This document shows positions 21,799 through 31,169 of a stretch of 64,000 nt of DNA, in pieces. Each line of letters starts with the position of its first letter. The stretch's first letter is position 1. The DNA lies in the NCBI RefSeq assembly GCF_025460765.1, contig NZ_JAMWEG010000001.1:248001-312000 (forward strand). Direction: 5' to 3'. Origin of the DNA: Micromonospora sp. MA102 (GTDB lineage Bacteria > Actinomycetota > Actinomycetes > Mycobacteriales > Micromonosporaceae). A program made the position numbers and the translations under genes. The notes beneath the pieces were generated by a model. The model saw only the letters and a program-made list of their open reading frames with translations, was not told the origin of the DNA and ran no database searches.

Positions 21799-24477
21799 AT
21801 GAGTCGGTGGGACTTCGTCGGCCGGACGGATGAGCTCAACCGTCTGTTGTCGGCGGTCGGCGGTCCGGAGGGACGCGGGCTGCTCTTCAGCGGCAACGCC
21901 GGAGTCGGCAAGAGCCGGCTGCTGCGCGAGGGGGTGGCCGCGCTCTCACCCGACCGCTACGCGATCTGGTCCGTCGCGGCCAGCGCCACGACCGCCGCGC
22001 TGCCGTTCGGCGGGCTCGTCCAGGTGCTGCCGGCCGCGCAGCCGCAGGGACTCTCCCCCGCCGGCATCCTGCGCTGGGCGGTCGACCTGCTCCAGGAGCA
22101 GGCCGCCGGCCGGCCGATCGTCCTGGCGATCGACGACGCACACCTGCTCGACCCGCCGTCGGCGGCGCTGGTCCATCTCATCGCCCGCTCCCAGAACGCC
22201 ACGGTGCTCGGCACGCTGCGCAACGGCGAGCAGATCCCGCTGCCGATCCGCGCCCTGTGGACCGACGACCTGGTCGACCTGGTCGAGCTGGGGCCGCTCG
22301 GCCCGAACGAGACCACCGGGCTGCTCGCCGCGATCCTCGGCGGGCCGGTCGACGCCGGCTCCTCGGAGCGGCTGCACCGGCTCTCCGCCGGCAACCCGCT
22401 GCTGCTGCGCGAGCTGGTGCTGGCCGCCTCCGGGGGTGACGAGCTGAGCAGGACGTACGGGATCTGGCAGTGGACCGGCCGGCTGGAGCTGGCGCCCAGC
22501 CTCACCGACCTGATCGGCACCCGGATCGGCCAGCTCACGCCCGGCGTGCGCGCGGTGGTCGAGCTGGTCGCGTTCGGCGAGCCGCTCGGCCTGCACCTGC
22601 TGGAGCAGGCGGTCGACCCGGCCGACGTGGAGGTCGCCGAGGAGCGCGGCCTGATCGCCATGGTGCGCGACGACCGGCGGCTGAACGTGCGCCTCGCCCA
22701 CCCGCTCTACGGCGAGGTGATGCGCCGGCAGTGCCCGGTCAGCCGCACCCGGCGGCTGCAGGCCACCCTGGCCGGGCTGCTCGAACGGGTCGGCAAGCGG
22801 CGCCGCGACGACCTGCTGCGGGTCGCCGTGTGGCGGCTCGACTCGGGCACGGCACAGAATCCGGCCCTGCTGCTCGACGCGGCCGCCCAGGCCTTCGGCC
22901 GGTACGACGTGCCGCTGGCCACCAGGCTCGCCCGGGCGGCGCTGGACGGCGAGGGCGGCTCGGACGCGGCGGAGCTGCTCGCCACGATCCTCATGTTCGC
23001 TGACCGGCCGGACGAGGCCATCGCGGTGCTCGACCAGGTGGCCGGGGTGATCCAGGACGACCGGCGGCGCGGCCGGTGGCTGACCGCCTGGGGCATGGTG
23101 AGCTACTGGGGGCTGAGCCGGGAATCCACGGTGGAGGAGATCGCGGCGCGCGGCGCCGAGCTGACCGACGCCGCCGACCAGGCCCGGGTCCGCGCCTTCG
23201 AAGCGATCATGCGGCTGCACCGGCTGGACACCGACACCGCGGTCCGGCTGGCCCAGGCCGTGCTGGACCGGCCGGCGGCCCCGATGGCCGCGCGCGAGCT
23301 GGCCCGGTGCACCCTCGCGCACCTCCAGGCGGCGCAGGGGCAGTACCGGCGCAGCGCCACCGCGATCGCCCGGGTGCAGGCCGAGGCGGCGTGCTGGCGG
23401 GGCGACATGCCGTACCTCCAGCTCGCCATGGAGCTGGCCCGGGGCACCCGGCTGGCGCTCTCCGGCGACCTGGCCGGCATCGACGCGATCGTCGCCGACG
23501 AGTTCGCCGACCTGGCCGGCGCCGGGGATTTCCGGCTCGGCACCGGCTATCTGGCCATCCTCCAGGCGTACGCGGCGCGGCTGCGCGGGCGCGGCGACGA
23601 GGCGCTGAAGACCAGCCTCGGCGCCTGCGCCGTCCTCGCCACGAGCCGGGTCTACGCCGGCCTGGCGCACGCCGAGCGGGCCCAGGCGGCGGCGCTGCGC
23701 GGCGACGCCACGCACGCGGCGGAGGCGATAGCCGAGGCGGACCGCACCCACGCGCCCGGGATGGCGGTGCTCTACCCCTGGCTGGAGCAGGCCCGGGGCG
23801 CGGTGCACGCGGCGATCGGCGACCTGCCGGCAGCCACCAAGCACCTCACCGCGCTCGCCGACCGGCTGCGCGAGGACGGCCTGGCCGGGCACGAGCTGCT
23901 GGTCCTGCTCGACCTGGTCCGGTTCGACCAGGCCACCGCGTCGATCGGGCCGACCTGCACCGACGGCGACCGGCGGACCGTGGCGCAGCGCCTGACCGAG
24001 CTCTCCGAGCAGGTCGACGGGGTGCTGCCGTCGCTGGTCGCCCGGTACGCGCGCGCCGCCGTCGACGGCTGCCCCAACGACCTGCTCGCGGTGGCCGACG
24101 GCTTCGCCGCCCGGGAGCTGACCGTCTACGCCGCCGAGGCGACCGCCATGGCGCTGCACCGGATGCGCGGTGGCCGGCCCGGGGCGACCGGCCCGGCCCG
24201 GGAGCGCCTCGCCGAGCTGCTCCGCCGCTGCGACGAGGTGTCCACCCCGGCGCTGCGGCTGCTCCGCCCGACGCTGAGCGACCGGGAGCGGGAGATCGCC
24301 CGGCTCGCCGCCGACGGCGTCACGAGCCGCACCATCGCGGAGCGGCTGTTCCTCTCCACCCGCACGGTCGAGAACCACCTCCAGCGGGTCTACAGCAAGC
24401 TCGGGGTGGCGGGCCGTGCCGAGCTGCGGGCCGCGCTGCGGGCGATGCCGGGCCACGACGGCACGGATCCGGCCTGA
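21799..24477 (+). CDS. LAL-type LuxR transcriptional regulator (AAA ATPase plus HTH)
   Basis: 892 aa. An N-terminal STAND-like ATPase domain shows Walker A FSGNAGVGKSRLLREG (about 31-46) and a Walker B-like PIVLAIDDAHLL. A long helical repeat middle follows, and a C-terminal LuxR helix-turn-helix (LSDREREIARLAADGV, RTIAERLFLSTRTVENHLQR). The size and layout match MalT/LAL regulators, which are activated by a ligand plus ATP. The target is not evident; it ends 16 bp before pncB but pncB has its own promoter-like hexamer. Confidence 0.9.
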   Translation: MSRWDFVGRTDELNRLLSAVGGPEGRGLLFSGNAGVGKSRLLREGVAALSPDRYAIWSVAASATTAALPFGGLVQVLPAAQPQGLSPAGILRWAVDLLQEQAAGRPIVLAIDDAHLLDPPSAALVHLIARSQNATVLGTLRNGEQIPLPIRALWTDDLVDLVELGPLGPNETTGLLAAILGGPVDAGSSERLHRLSAGNPLLLRELVLAASGGDELSRTYGIWQWTGRLELAPSLTDLIGTRIGQLTPGVRAVVELVAFGEPLGLHLLEQAVDPADVEVAEERGLIAMVRDDRRLNVRLAHPLYGEVMRRQCPVSRTRRLQATLAGLLERVGKRRRDDLLRVAVWRLDSGTAQNPALLLDAAAQAFGRYDVPLATRLARAALDGEGGSDAAELLATILMFADRPDEAIAVLDQVAGVIQDDRRRGRWLTAWGMVSYWGLSRESTVEEIAARGAELTDAADQARVRAFEAIMRLHRLDTDTAVRLAQAVLDRPAAPMAARELARCTLAHLQAAQGQYRRSATAIARVQAEAACWRGDMPYLQLAMELARGTRLALSGDLAGIDAIVADEFADLAGAGDFRLGTGYLAILQAYAARLRGRGDEALKTSLGACAVLATSRVYAGLAHAERAQAAALRGDATHAAEAIAEADRTHAPGMAVLYPWLEQARGAVHAAIGDLPAATKHLTALADRLREDGLAGHELLVLLDLVRFDQATASIGPTCTDGDRRTVAQRLTELSEQVDGVLPSLVARYARAAVDGCPNDLLAVADGFAARELTVYAAEATAMALHRMRGGRPGATGPARERLAELLRRCDEVSTPALRLLRPTLSDREREIARLAADGVTSRTIAERLFLSTRTVENHLQRVYSKLGVAGRAELRAALRAMPGHDGTDPA

Positions 24478-24481
24478 ACTC

Positions 24482-24487
24482 TAGGCT
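24482..24487 (+). promoter_or_regulatory. -10-like TAGGCT for pncB
   Basis: TAGGCT ends 6 nt before the pncB GTG and begins 5 nt after the preceding stop codon; leaderless start inferred. Confidence 0.5.
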
Positions 24488-24493
24488 GGAGCG

Positions 24494-25780
24494 GTGAGCA
24501 CCCTTCGCCCCGCGCTGCTGACCGACCACTACGAGCTGACCATGGTCAGCGCCGCCCTGCGGGACGGCACGGCAGACCGTCGCTGCGTCTTCGAGGTGTT
24601 CAGCCGGCGGCTGCCGGCCGGCCGCCGCTACGGCGTGGTCGCCGGGACGGGCCGGTTGGTCGACCTGATCCGCGACTTCCGGTTCGACCCCGACGAGGTC
24701 GACTTCCTGCGCCGCACCGGTGTGGTGGACGACCGGGCCGCCCAGTGGCTGGCCGACTACCGCTTCACCGGCGACGTCGACGGGTACGCCGAGGGCGAGC
24801 TGTTCTTCCCCGGCTCCCCGATCCTCACCGTCTCCGGCACCTTCGCCGAGTGCGTGGTGCTGGAGACGCTGGCGCTGTCGGTGCTCAACCACGACTGCGC
24901 GGTGGCCGCCGCGGCGGCCCGGATGGTCACGGCCGCCCGGGGCCGGGCGCTGATCGAGATGGGCTCCCGCCGGGCGCACGAGGAGGCCGCGGTGGCCGCC
25001 GCCCGGGCCGCGTACCTGGCCGGGTTCCGGTTCACCTCCAACCTGGCCGCCGGCCAGCGCTACGGCATCCCCACCGCCGGCACCGCCGCGCACGCGTTCA
25101 CGCTGCTGCACGACGACGAGCAGGCGGCGTTCGCCTCGCAGGTGGCCACGCTGGGCAAGGACACCACGCTGCTGGTCGACACCTACGACATCAGCCAGGG
25201 CATCCGCAACGCCATCGCGGTGGCCGGGCCGGAGCTGCGCGCGGTCCGGATCGACTCGGGCGACCTGGCGGTCATCGCCCAGCAGTCCCGCGAACTGCTC
25301 GACTCGCTCGGCGCCACCGAAACGAAGATCATCGTCTCCGGCGACCTCGACGAGTACGCCATCGCCTCCCTGGCCGCCGAGCCGGTCGACATGTACGGCG
25401 CGGGCACCGCCGTGGTGACCGGCTCGGGCGCACCCACCGCCGGCCTGGTGTACAAACTTGTCGAGGTGGAGGGGCGTCCGGTGGTCAAGCGCTCCGAGCA
25501 CAAGGCCACCATCGGCGGCCGGAAGGTGGCCGTCCGCCGGCACAAGCCGACCGGCACCGCCACCGAGGAGGTCATCGTGCCGCAGGGCGTGCCGGACCGG
25601 CAGCCCAACGACCGGCTGCTCCAGCGCTCGTTCGTCGTCGAGGGCGAGCCGGTGGCGCTGCCCACCCTCGACGAGTCACGGGAGCACCTGCGGGAGTGCC
25701 TGATCTCCATCCCGTGGGAGGGGCTCAAGCTCTCCGGCGGCGACCCGGCCGTCCCGGTGACCGTCGTACCCGCGAGCTGA
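24494..25780 (+). CDS. pncB: Nicotinate phosphoribosyltransferase
   Basis: 428 aa. It makes nicotinate mononucleotide from nicotinate and PRPP with ATP, in the Preiss-Handler pathway. Family features: LLTDHYELTM near the N-terminus, LEMGSRR-type loop (IEMGSRRAHEEAAVAAARAAY), the phospho-acceptor histidine in GTAAHAFTLL, and the PRPP loop region DTYDISQGI ... RIDSGDLAVI. pncA follows after 10 bp, so the pair forms a nicotinamide salvage unit. Confidence 0.95.
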   Translation: MSTLRPALLTDHYELTMVSAALRDGTADRRCVFEVFSRRLPAGRRYGVVAGTGRLVDLIRDFRFDPDEVDFLRRTGVVDDRAAQWLADYRFTGDVDGYAEGELFFPGSPILTVSGTFAECVVLETLALSVLNHDCAVAAAAARMVTAARGRALIEMGSRRAHEEAAVAAARAAYLAGFRFTSNLAAGQRYGIPTAGTAAHAFTLLHDDEQAAFASQVATLGKDTTLLVDTYDISQGIRNAIAVAGPELRAVRIDSGDLAVIAQQSRELLDSLGATETKIIVSGDLDEYAIASLAAEPVDMYGAGTAVVTGSGAPTAGLVYKLVEVEGRPVVKRSEHKATIGGRKVAVRRHKPTGTATEEVIVPQGVPDRQPNDRLLQRSFVVEGEPVALPTLDESREHLRECLISIPWEGLKLSGGDPAVPVTVVPAS

Positions 25781-25790
25781 GAGGACCGAG

Positions 25791-26372
25791 ATGGCGAACG
25801 CCTTGATCATCGTGGATGTGCAGAACGACTTCTGCGAGGGCGGCTCCCTGGCCGTGACCGGCGGGGCGGGTGTCGCCGCCGGCATCACCCGGCTGCTCGC
25901 CGCCGAGCCGGGGCGCTGGGACCACGTGGTCGCGACGAAGGACTTCCACATCGACCCGGGCGCCCACTTCGGCGACCCGCCGGACTACGTCGATTCCTGG
26001 CCCCGGCACTGCGTGGTGGGCACCGCCGGCTCCGAGTTCCATCCGGACCTGGCGACCGACCGGGTGGAGGCGATCTTCCACAAGGGCGAGCACGCGGCCG
26101 CGTACTCCGGTTTCGAGGGGCACGCCGACGACGGCGAGTGCCTGGCCGACTGGCTGCGCCGGCACGACGTCGACCGGGTCGACGTGGTCGGCATCGCCAC
26201 CGACCACTGCGTCCGGGCCACCGCTCTCGACGCGGCGCGGGAGGGCTTCGCGACCACCGTGCTGCTGGACCTGACCGCGGCCGTCGCGGCCGACACGCTG
26301 GACGTGGCGCTGCGGGCCCTCGACGGCGCCGGGGTCACCACGGTCGGCGAGCCTGTGATCAGGGCCGCTTGA
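25791..26372 (+). CDS. pncA: Nicotinamidase
   Basis: 193 aa isochorismatase-fold enzyme that deamidates nicotinamide to nicotinate for the preceding pncB product. Catalytic Asp is in IIVDVQNDFCEGGSLAV, the Lys in FHKGEHAAAYS, the Cys in GIATDHCVRATALDA. Metal-site residues lie in TKDFHIDPGAHF. GAGAGGA precedes the ATG. Confidence 0.95.
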   Translation: MANALIIVDVQNDFCEGGSLAVTGGAGVAAGITRLLAAEPGRWDHVVATKDFHIDPGAHFGDPPDYVDSWPRHCVVGTAGSEFHPDLATDRVEAIFHKGEHAAAYSGFEGHADDGECLADWLRRHDVDRVDVVGIATDHCVRATALDAAREGFATTVLLDLTAAVAADTLDVALRALDGAGVTTVGEPVIRAA

Positions 26373-26437
26373 GCAGGTAATTGGTTGCGGCTGTCGTACC
26401 CCCGGTCGAGGATTGGCGGCCGGAGGTACGGACCGTC

Positions 26438-27652
26438 GTGAACTTGAAGCCTTACCGGGAGGCACTCGCCCTGCCCGGTCTCCGGTCGTTGCTGCTGATC
26501 TCGGTGCTGGCGCGCATCCCGCTCACCGCGACCGGCGTGACGCTCACCTTCCACGTCGTGCTCGACCTCGGTCGCGGCTACGGCGCGGCCGGGCTGGTCG
26601 GTGCCGCCTCCACCGTCGGGGCCGCGCTCGGCTCCCCGCTGCTCGGCCGGCTGGTCGACCGGCGCGGCCTGCGCCCGGTGCTGCTGCTCACCACGATCGC
26701 CGAGGGCCTCTTCTGGGCCACCGCGCCGACCCTGTCGTACCCGGTGCTGCTGCCCACCGCGTTCCTGGCCGGGCTGTTCGCGCTGCCGGTGTTCTCGGTG
26801 GTCCGCCAGTCGGTCGCCGCGCTGGTGCCCGCCGAGCGGCGCCGCCCCGCGTACGCCCTCGACTCGATGTCGGTGGAGCTCTCGTTCATGGTCGGCCCGG
26901 CGCTGGCCGTGGCCATGGCCGCCGCCGTGTCGCCCCGGCTCACCATGTGGGCGGTCGGCGCCGGGATCGTCGCCTCCGGCATCTGTTTCTGGCTGCTCGA
27001 CCCGCCCACCCGCGCCGCCGACGAGCCGGCCGGCCCGGCCCGCAAGGTGCCCCGCCGGGAGTGGGTCACCCCCCGGCTGCTCGCCGTGCTGGCGGTCAGC
27101 CTGGCCGCCACCCTGGTGCTCGGTGGCACCGACGTCGCGGTGGTCGCCGTGCTGCGCGAGGGCGGCGAGGTCGGCTGGACGGGCGCCGTCCTGGCCATGT
27201 GGGCGGTCGCCTCGCTGGTGGGCGGCTTCGCGTACGGGGCGGTCACCCGCTCGCTCTCCCCGCTGGCCCTGGTGGCGGCGCTGAGCCTGACCACCATCCC
27301 GGTCGGGCTGGGCGGGGCGCACTGGTGGCTGCTCTGCCTGGCGCTCGTCCCGGCCGGCGCGCTCTGCGCGCCCTCCATCGCCTCGACCTCGGACGCGGTG
27401 AGCCGGCTCGCCCCGGCCGGCGTCCGCGGCGAGGCCATGGGCCTGCACGGCTCGGCCGTCACGGTCGGCATCGCGCTCGGCGCGCCGCTGGCCGGCGCGG
27501 TGATCGACGCCTCGGCCCCGGCCTGGGGGTTCGCGGTCACCGGGGCGATCGGCGTGCTGGTCGCCCTGGCCGTCCTCCCGATCGAGCTCCGCCACCGCCG
27601 CGAAGCAACCACCACCCCCACCACTCCGGAGCTGGCCCCCGCCACCCAATAA
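26438..27652 (+). CDS. MFS transporter
   Basis: 404 aa with about 12 hydrophobic segments and the MFS loop motif GRLVDRRGLRPVLL between helices 2 and 3. GTG 26438 with GGAGG about 11 nt upstream is preferred; an in-frame TTG at 26381 would add 19 non-conserved residues. A Thr/Pro-rich cytoplasmic tail ends the protein. It follows pncA by 65 bp, so cotranscription is possible, but no substrate can be inferred. Confidence 0.85.
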   Translation: MNLKPYREALALPGLRSLLLISVLARIPLTATGVTLTFHVVLDLGRGYGAAGLVGAASTVGAALGSPLLGRLVDRRGLRPVLLLTTIAEGLFWATAPTLSYPVLLPTAFLAGLFALPVFSVVRQSVAALVPAERRRPAYALDSMSVELSFMVGPALAVAMAAAVSPRLTMWAVGAGIVASGICFWLLDPPTRAADEPAGPARKVPRREWVTPRLLAVLAVSLAATLVLGGTDVAVVAVLREGGEVGWTGAVLAMWAVASLVGGFAYGAVTRSLSPLALVAALSLTTIPVGLGGAHWWLLCLALVPAGALCAPSIASTSDAVSRLAPAGVRGEAMGLHGSAVTVGIALGAPLAGAVIDASAPAWGFAVTGAIGVLVALAVLPIELRHRREATTTPTTPELAPATQ

Positions 27653-27690
27653 CCTCCCGCCCCACCCCCTGGGCCCCCGCCCACTCCGGG

Positions 27691-27747
27691 TGATCATGAG
27701 GTCAGCGGCGATGTGGATCTCCGAAACCGCCGCCAACCTCATGATCA
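27691..27747. repeat. Intergenic palindromic repeat, 12-bp perfect arms
   Basis: TGATCATGAGGT (27691-27702) and ACCTCATGATCA (27736-27747) are perfect inverted arms, with inner AGCGGCG/CGCCGCC-like matches. It lies between convergent genes and resembles a dispersed REP-like element that I associate with Micromonospora genomes (recollection, not verified). Confidence 0.75.
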
Positions 27748-27802
27748 ATCGGCCGGGGGTGGGTGGCGAGGGCTGGGCAAGGGGACGGGTGGGAAGGCGA
27801 AG

Positions 27803-27843
27803 GCGACGGGCGCCGCACCCCGGTGGGGTGCGGCGCCCGTCGC
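27803..27843. terminator. Strong hairpin at the ctaD end
   Basis: A perfect 19-bp GC stem (27803-27821 with 27825-27843) closes on a GGT loop, 15 bp beyond the ctaD stop; it can also stop the convergent MFS transcript. Confidence 0.85.
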
Positions 27844-27857
27844 TGTGTCGGTCCGGG

Positions 27858-29615
27858 TCAGCTCTTGTCGAGCCGGCCCTCGGTGTCCTCCTGGTAGCTG
27901 GCGCCACCGTCGGACTCGCTGGTCAGCGGCTTGGCGCCACCCTCGGGCGGGCCGGCCAGGGAGTGGCCGGCGGCCAGCTCCGGGAACTTGGCGTCGAAGG
28001 CGGGCCGCTCGGAGCGGATCCGCGGCATGCGGTCGAAGTTCCGCAGCGGCGGCGGCGAGCTGGTGGCCCACTCGAGCGAGTTGCCGTGGCCCCACGGGTC
28101 GTCGACCTCGACCACCGGACCGGTCTTGTACGACTTCCAGCAGTTCCAGATGAACGGCAGGGTCGAGATACCGGTGATGAAGGCGCCGATGGTGGACAGC
28201 GTGTTCAGGAACGTGAAGCCGTCACCGGGCAGGTAGTCGGCGTAGCGGCGGGGCATGCCCTCGGCGCCGAGCCAGTGCTGCACCAGGAACGTGGTGTGGA
28301 ACCCGATCATGGTCAGCCAGAAGTGGATCTTGCCGAGCCGCTCGTCGAGCATCCGGCCGAACATCTTCGGGAACCAGAAGTAGATGCCGCCGAACACGGC
28401 GAACACGATGGTGCCGAAGAGCACGTAGTGGAAGTGCGCGACCACGAAGTACGAGTCGTGCAGGTGGAAGTCGAGCGGCGGGCTGGCCAGCAGCACACCG
28501 GTGAGACCACCGAAGAGGAAGGTCACCAGGAAGCCGATCGCGAAGAGCATCGGCGTCTCGAAGGTGATCTGGCCCCGCCACATGGTGCCGATCCAGTTGA
28601 AGAACTTCATGCCGGTCGGCACGGCGATCAGGTAGCTCAGGAAGCTGAAGAACGGCAGCAGCACCTGGCCGGTGGCGAACATGTGGTGCGCCCACACGCT
28701 CATCGACAGGGCGGCGATGGCGATGGTCGCGGCGACCAGGCCCTTGTAACCGAAGATCGGCTTCCGGGAGAAGACCGGGATGATCTCGGTGATGATGCCG
28801 AAGAACGGCAGCGCGATGATGTAGACCTCGGGGTGCCCGAAGAACCAGAACAGGTGCTGCCAGAGCATCGGGCCGCCGGTGGCGGGGTCGTACACGTGCG
28901 CGCCGATCAGGCGGTCCGCGGCGAGCGCGAAGAGCGCGGCGGCCAGCAGCGGGAAGACGAGGATCGCCAGCAGGCTGGTGACCAGCATGTTCCAGGTGAA
29001 GATCGGCATCCGGAACATGGTCATGCCGGGGGCGCGCAGGGTCAGGATCGTGGTGATCAGGTTGACCGCGCCGAGGATGGTGCCCAGACCGGAGATGGCC
29101 AGGCCCACCACCCACATGTTCGCGCCGACGCCCGGCGAGTGCTCGGCCGTGCTCAGCGGCGTGTAGGCCGTCCAGCCGAAGTCGGCCGCGCCGCCCGGGG
29201 CGATGAAACCGGCGGTGGCCATGGTGCCACCGAACAGGTACAGCCAGTAGGCGAAGGCGTTCAGGCGGGGGAACGACACGTCGGGCGCGCCGATCTGCAG
29301 CGGCACCACGTAGTTCGCGAAGGCGAACACGATCGGCGTCGCGAAGAACAGCAGCATGATCGTGCCGTGCATGGTGAAGAGCTGGTTGTACTGCTCGGGC
29401 GACAGGAACTGCAGGCCCGGCCGCGCCAGCTCGGTGCGCATGATCAGGGCCATCAGCCCACCGATCATGAAGAACGCGAACGCGGTGACCATGTACATGA
29501 TCCCGATCTGCTTCGCGTCCGTGGTGCGCAGCAGCCGCGCGATTGCCGACCCCTTGACCGGCTCGCGGACCGGCCAGGGCCGGGTCACGACCGGCTTGGG
29601 TGCGACGGTGGTCAC
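27858..29615 (-). CDS. ctaD: Cytochrome c oxidase subunit I
   Basis: 585 aa. The catalytic aa3-type oxidase subunit with heme a, heme a3 and CuB. Ligand regions are visible: [30 protein letters not shown] (His-Tyr crosslink), AHHMFATG and [12 protein letters not shown]. Twelve hydrophobic helices; an actinobacterial acidic C-terminal tail. GTG at 29615 (V-TTVAPKPV) is chosen because GGAGG lies 7 nt upstream; the frame stays open upstream without another good start. Only subunit I is present at this locus. Confidence 0.97.
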   Translation of the reverse strand: MTTVAPKPVVTRPWPVREPVKGSAIARLLRTTDAKQIGIMYMVTAFAFFMIGGLMALIMRTELARPGLQFLSPEQYNQLFTMHGTIMLLFFATPIVFAFANYVVPLQIGAPDVSFPRLNAFAYWLYLFGGTMATAGFIAPGGAADFGWTAYTPLSTAEHSPGVGANMWVVGLAISGLGTILGAVNLITTILTLRAPGMTMFRMPIFTWNMLVTSLLAILVFPLLAAALFALAADRLIGAHVYDPATGGPMLWQHLFWFFGHPEVYIIALPFFGIITEIIPVFSRKPIFGYKGLVAATIAIAALSMSVWAHHMFATGQVLLPFFSFLSYLIAVPTGMKFFNWIGTMWRGQITFETPMLFAIGFLVTFLFGGLTGVLLASPPLDFHLHDSYFVVAHFHYVLFGTIVFAVFGGIYFWFPKMFGRMLDERLGKIHFWLTMIGFHTTFLVQHWLGAEGMPRRYADYLPGDGFTFLNTLSTIGAFITGISTLPFIWNCWKSYKTGPVVEVDDPWGHGNSLEWATSSPPPLRNFDRMPRIRSERPAFDAKFPELAAGHSLAGPPEGGAKPLTSESDGGASYQEDTEGRLDKS

Positions 29616-29743
29616 GAGTGGCCTCCGGTTCTGGGTTGTCCCGCTCGGCGCGCTCTTGATCTGCGCAGCCGTCATCCGCAAGGAGGATAGTCCCCGGTAG
29701 GTGGCCCCGCTTCGTGGGGTGGCGGCTACGATCACCGCCCCTT

Positions 29744-30850
29744 CTAGAGCGGGCCGGTCAGCAGCCGGTAGTGCTCCTGGAAGATCCGTCCGCCGCGTCC
29801 GCGCAGCAAGGGGTCGCGCAGCGCCGGCGGCACGTCGCGGGTGCGGTTGCGGTCCCGGGTCCGGTCCCGCACCCAGCGGGTACGCGGGCGGCGGCGACTC
29901 TCGTACGCGAGCAGGGCGGCGTCGACGCTGCCGGCGGCCCTCAGCGACTCGGCGAGCACCACGGCGTCCTCCAGCGCCATGGCGGCGCCCTGGGAGAGCG
30001 ACGGCGCGGTGGCGTGAGCCGCGTCACCGACGAGCAGCACCCGGCCGTGGAACCAGCGCCCCAGCTCGACCTCCTCGGTGAGCTCCACGTCCACGGTCTC
30101 CAGGGCCGCGAGCACCTCGGGCACCGGGCCGCCGTAGTCGTCGAACAGCTCGTGCAGCCGGGCGCGCGGGTCGGCCGGCAGGCTGGTGCCGGCCTCGTCG
30201 GCGTAGCAGTGCAGCCGGCCGGCGCCGAGCGGCACCACCAGGAAGCCGGCGCGCTGGCCGAGCAGAGCGGTCCAGTCGGCGACCCGGGGACCGCCGCGCA
30301 CCACGCTGCGGTAGACCACCTGGCCGGCGGGGCGGGGCGGGCCGCCCAGCGCGGCCAGGGTGCGCACCGCCGAGCGGGGCCCGTCGGCGCCGATGACCAG
30401 GTCGTACTCGCCGCTGGTGCCGTCGGTGAACCCGACCGCGACGCCGCCGGGGAGCGGGTCGACGGTGCTGACCTCGGCCCCGTGCCGGACGGCGCCGCCG
30501 GCGCCGGTGAGCAGCACCCGGTGCAGCTCGGCGCGGGGCAGCGCGCGGCACTCCCCCACCCCGGCCCAGAGCGCGTCGAGGTCGACCTCGCAGAGCGGCG
30601 CGCCGGTGGCGTCCAGGAAGCGCTGCCGGTGGATGACCGCGCCGAGGGGGCGTACCGGGCCGTCGAGGCCGAGTCGGCGCAGCGCCCGGGCCGCGTTGCC
30701 CGGGAGGTAGAGGCCGATGTCGGCGCGCTCGCTCGGCGGGAGCTTCTCGGTCACGTCGGGGCGGAATCCCGCGAGGCGCAGCGCACGGGCCACGGCGAGA
30801 CCGGCGATGCCCGCGCCGACGACGAGGATGCGCAGGGGGGAACCACCCAT
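29744..30850 (-). CDS. FAD-dependent monooxygenase (UbiH/PHBH group)
   Basis: 368 aa. The FAD-binding GxGxxG is in [18 protein letters not shown], a DG motif in [14 protein letters not shown], and the GD motif in [20 protein letters not shown]. It belongs to the class A flavin hydroxylases acting on aromatics; no substrate is indicated. A basic patch with repeated [10 protein letters not shown] is near the C-terminus. Upstream of ctaD on the same strand with a 128-bp gap; no functional link seen. Confidence 0.9.
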   Translation of the reverse strand: MGGSPLRILVVGAGIAGLAVARALRLAGFRPDVTEKLPPSERADIGLYLPGNAARALRRLGLDGPVRPLGAVIHRQRFLDATGAPLCEVDLDALWAGVGECRALPRAELHRVLLTGAGGAVRHGAEVSTVDPLPGGVAVGFTDGTSGEYDLVIGADGPRSAVRTLAALGGPPRPAGQVVYRSVVRGGPRVADWTALLGQRAGFLVVPLGAGRLHCYADEAGTSLPADPRARLHELFDDYGGPVPEVLAALETVDVELTEEVELGRWFHGRVLLVGDAAHATAPSLSQGAAMALEDAVVLAESLRAAGSVDAALLAYESRRRPRTRWVRDRTRDRNRTRDVPPALRDPLLRGRGGRIFQEHYRLLTGPL

Positions 30851-31084
30851 CGTGGGGTACGCCTCCGGAGGGGTTCGGAACGCGTTGGAGGCAAGACATT
30901 ACTCGCCGCAACCAAGCGGCGGAAGTGCCCATCGGCCCCGGCGTGGACGCCCGGTCAGCGGCCGGGAGCCCTCCCACCGGCGGGAATCCCGCCCCGACCG
31001 GGGGACCCGGCCGCCGGACCCGACAGCACCCAGCTACCGCCCCATGACAGACCGTGTCCAAGGTGATCAACTCGGCCCGAACGG

Positions 31085-31112
31085 TTGCGCCGGAGTTTCA
31101 GACATGTAAATG
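31085..31112 (+). promoter_or_regulatory. Candidate promoter of the GH12 cellulase gene
   Basis: TTGCGC (31085-31090), a 16-nt spacer and TAAATG (31107-31112) make a plausible -35/-10 pair just upstream of the CebR-like box. The remainder of the 319-bp gap 30851-31169 shows no gene. Confidence 0.4.
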
Positions 31113-31125
31113 TGTGGGCGAAGCG

Positions 31126-31139
31126 TGGGAGCGCTCCCG
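31126..31139. promoter_or_regulatory. CebR-type operator
   Basis: TGGGAGCGCTCCCG matches 13 of 14 bases of the cellobiose-responsive CebR box known from Streptomyces (TGGGAGCGCTCCCA). It lies 30 bp before the cellulase ATG, where repressor binding would block transcription. Confidence 0.85.
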
Positions 31140-31169
31140 GCACCGCCCACCGACACGAATCGGAGCATC

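Noticed and set aside
23076..24497. A 473-codon frame overlapping the LAL regulator
   Set aside because: Composition is Arg/Gly/Ala/Pro-rich and it lies inside a clear gene in another frame.
29703..29720. Hairpin between the FAD monooxygenase and ctaD
   Set aside because: Only a short imperfect stem (CCCC/GGGG) can be drawn; too weak to call a terminator.
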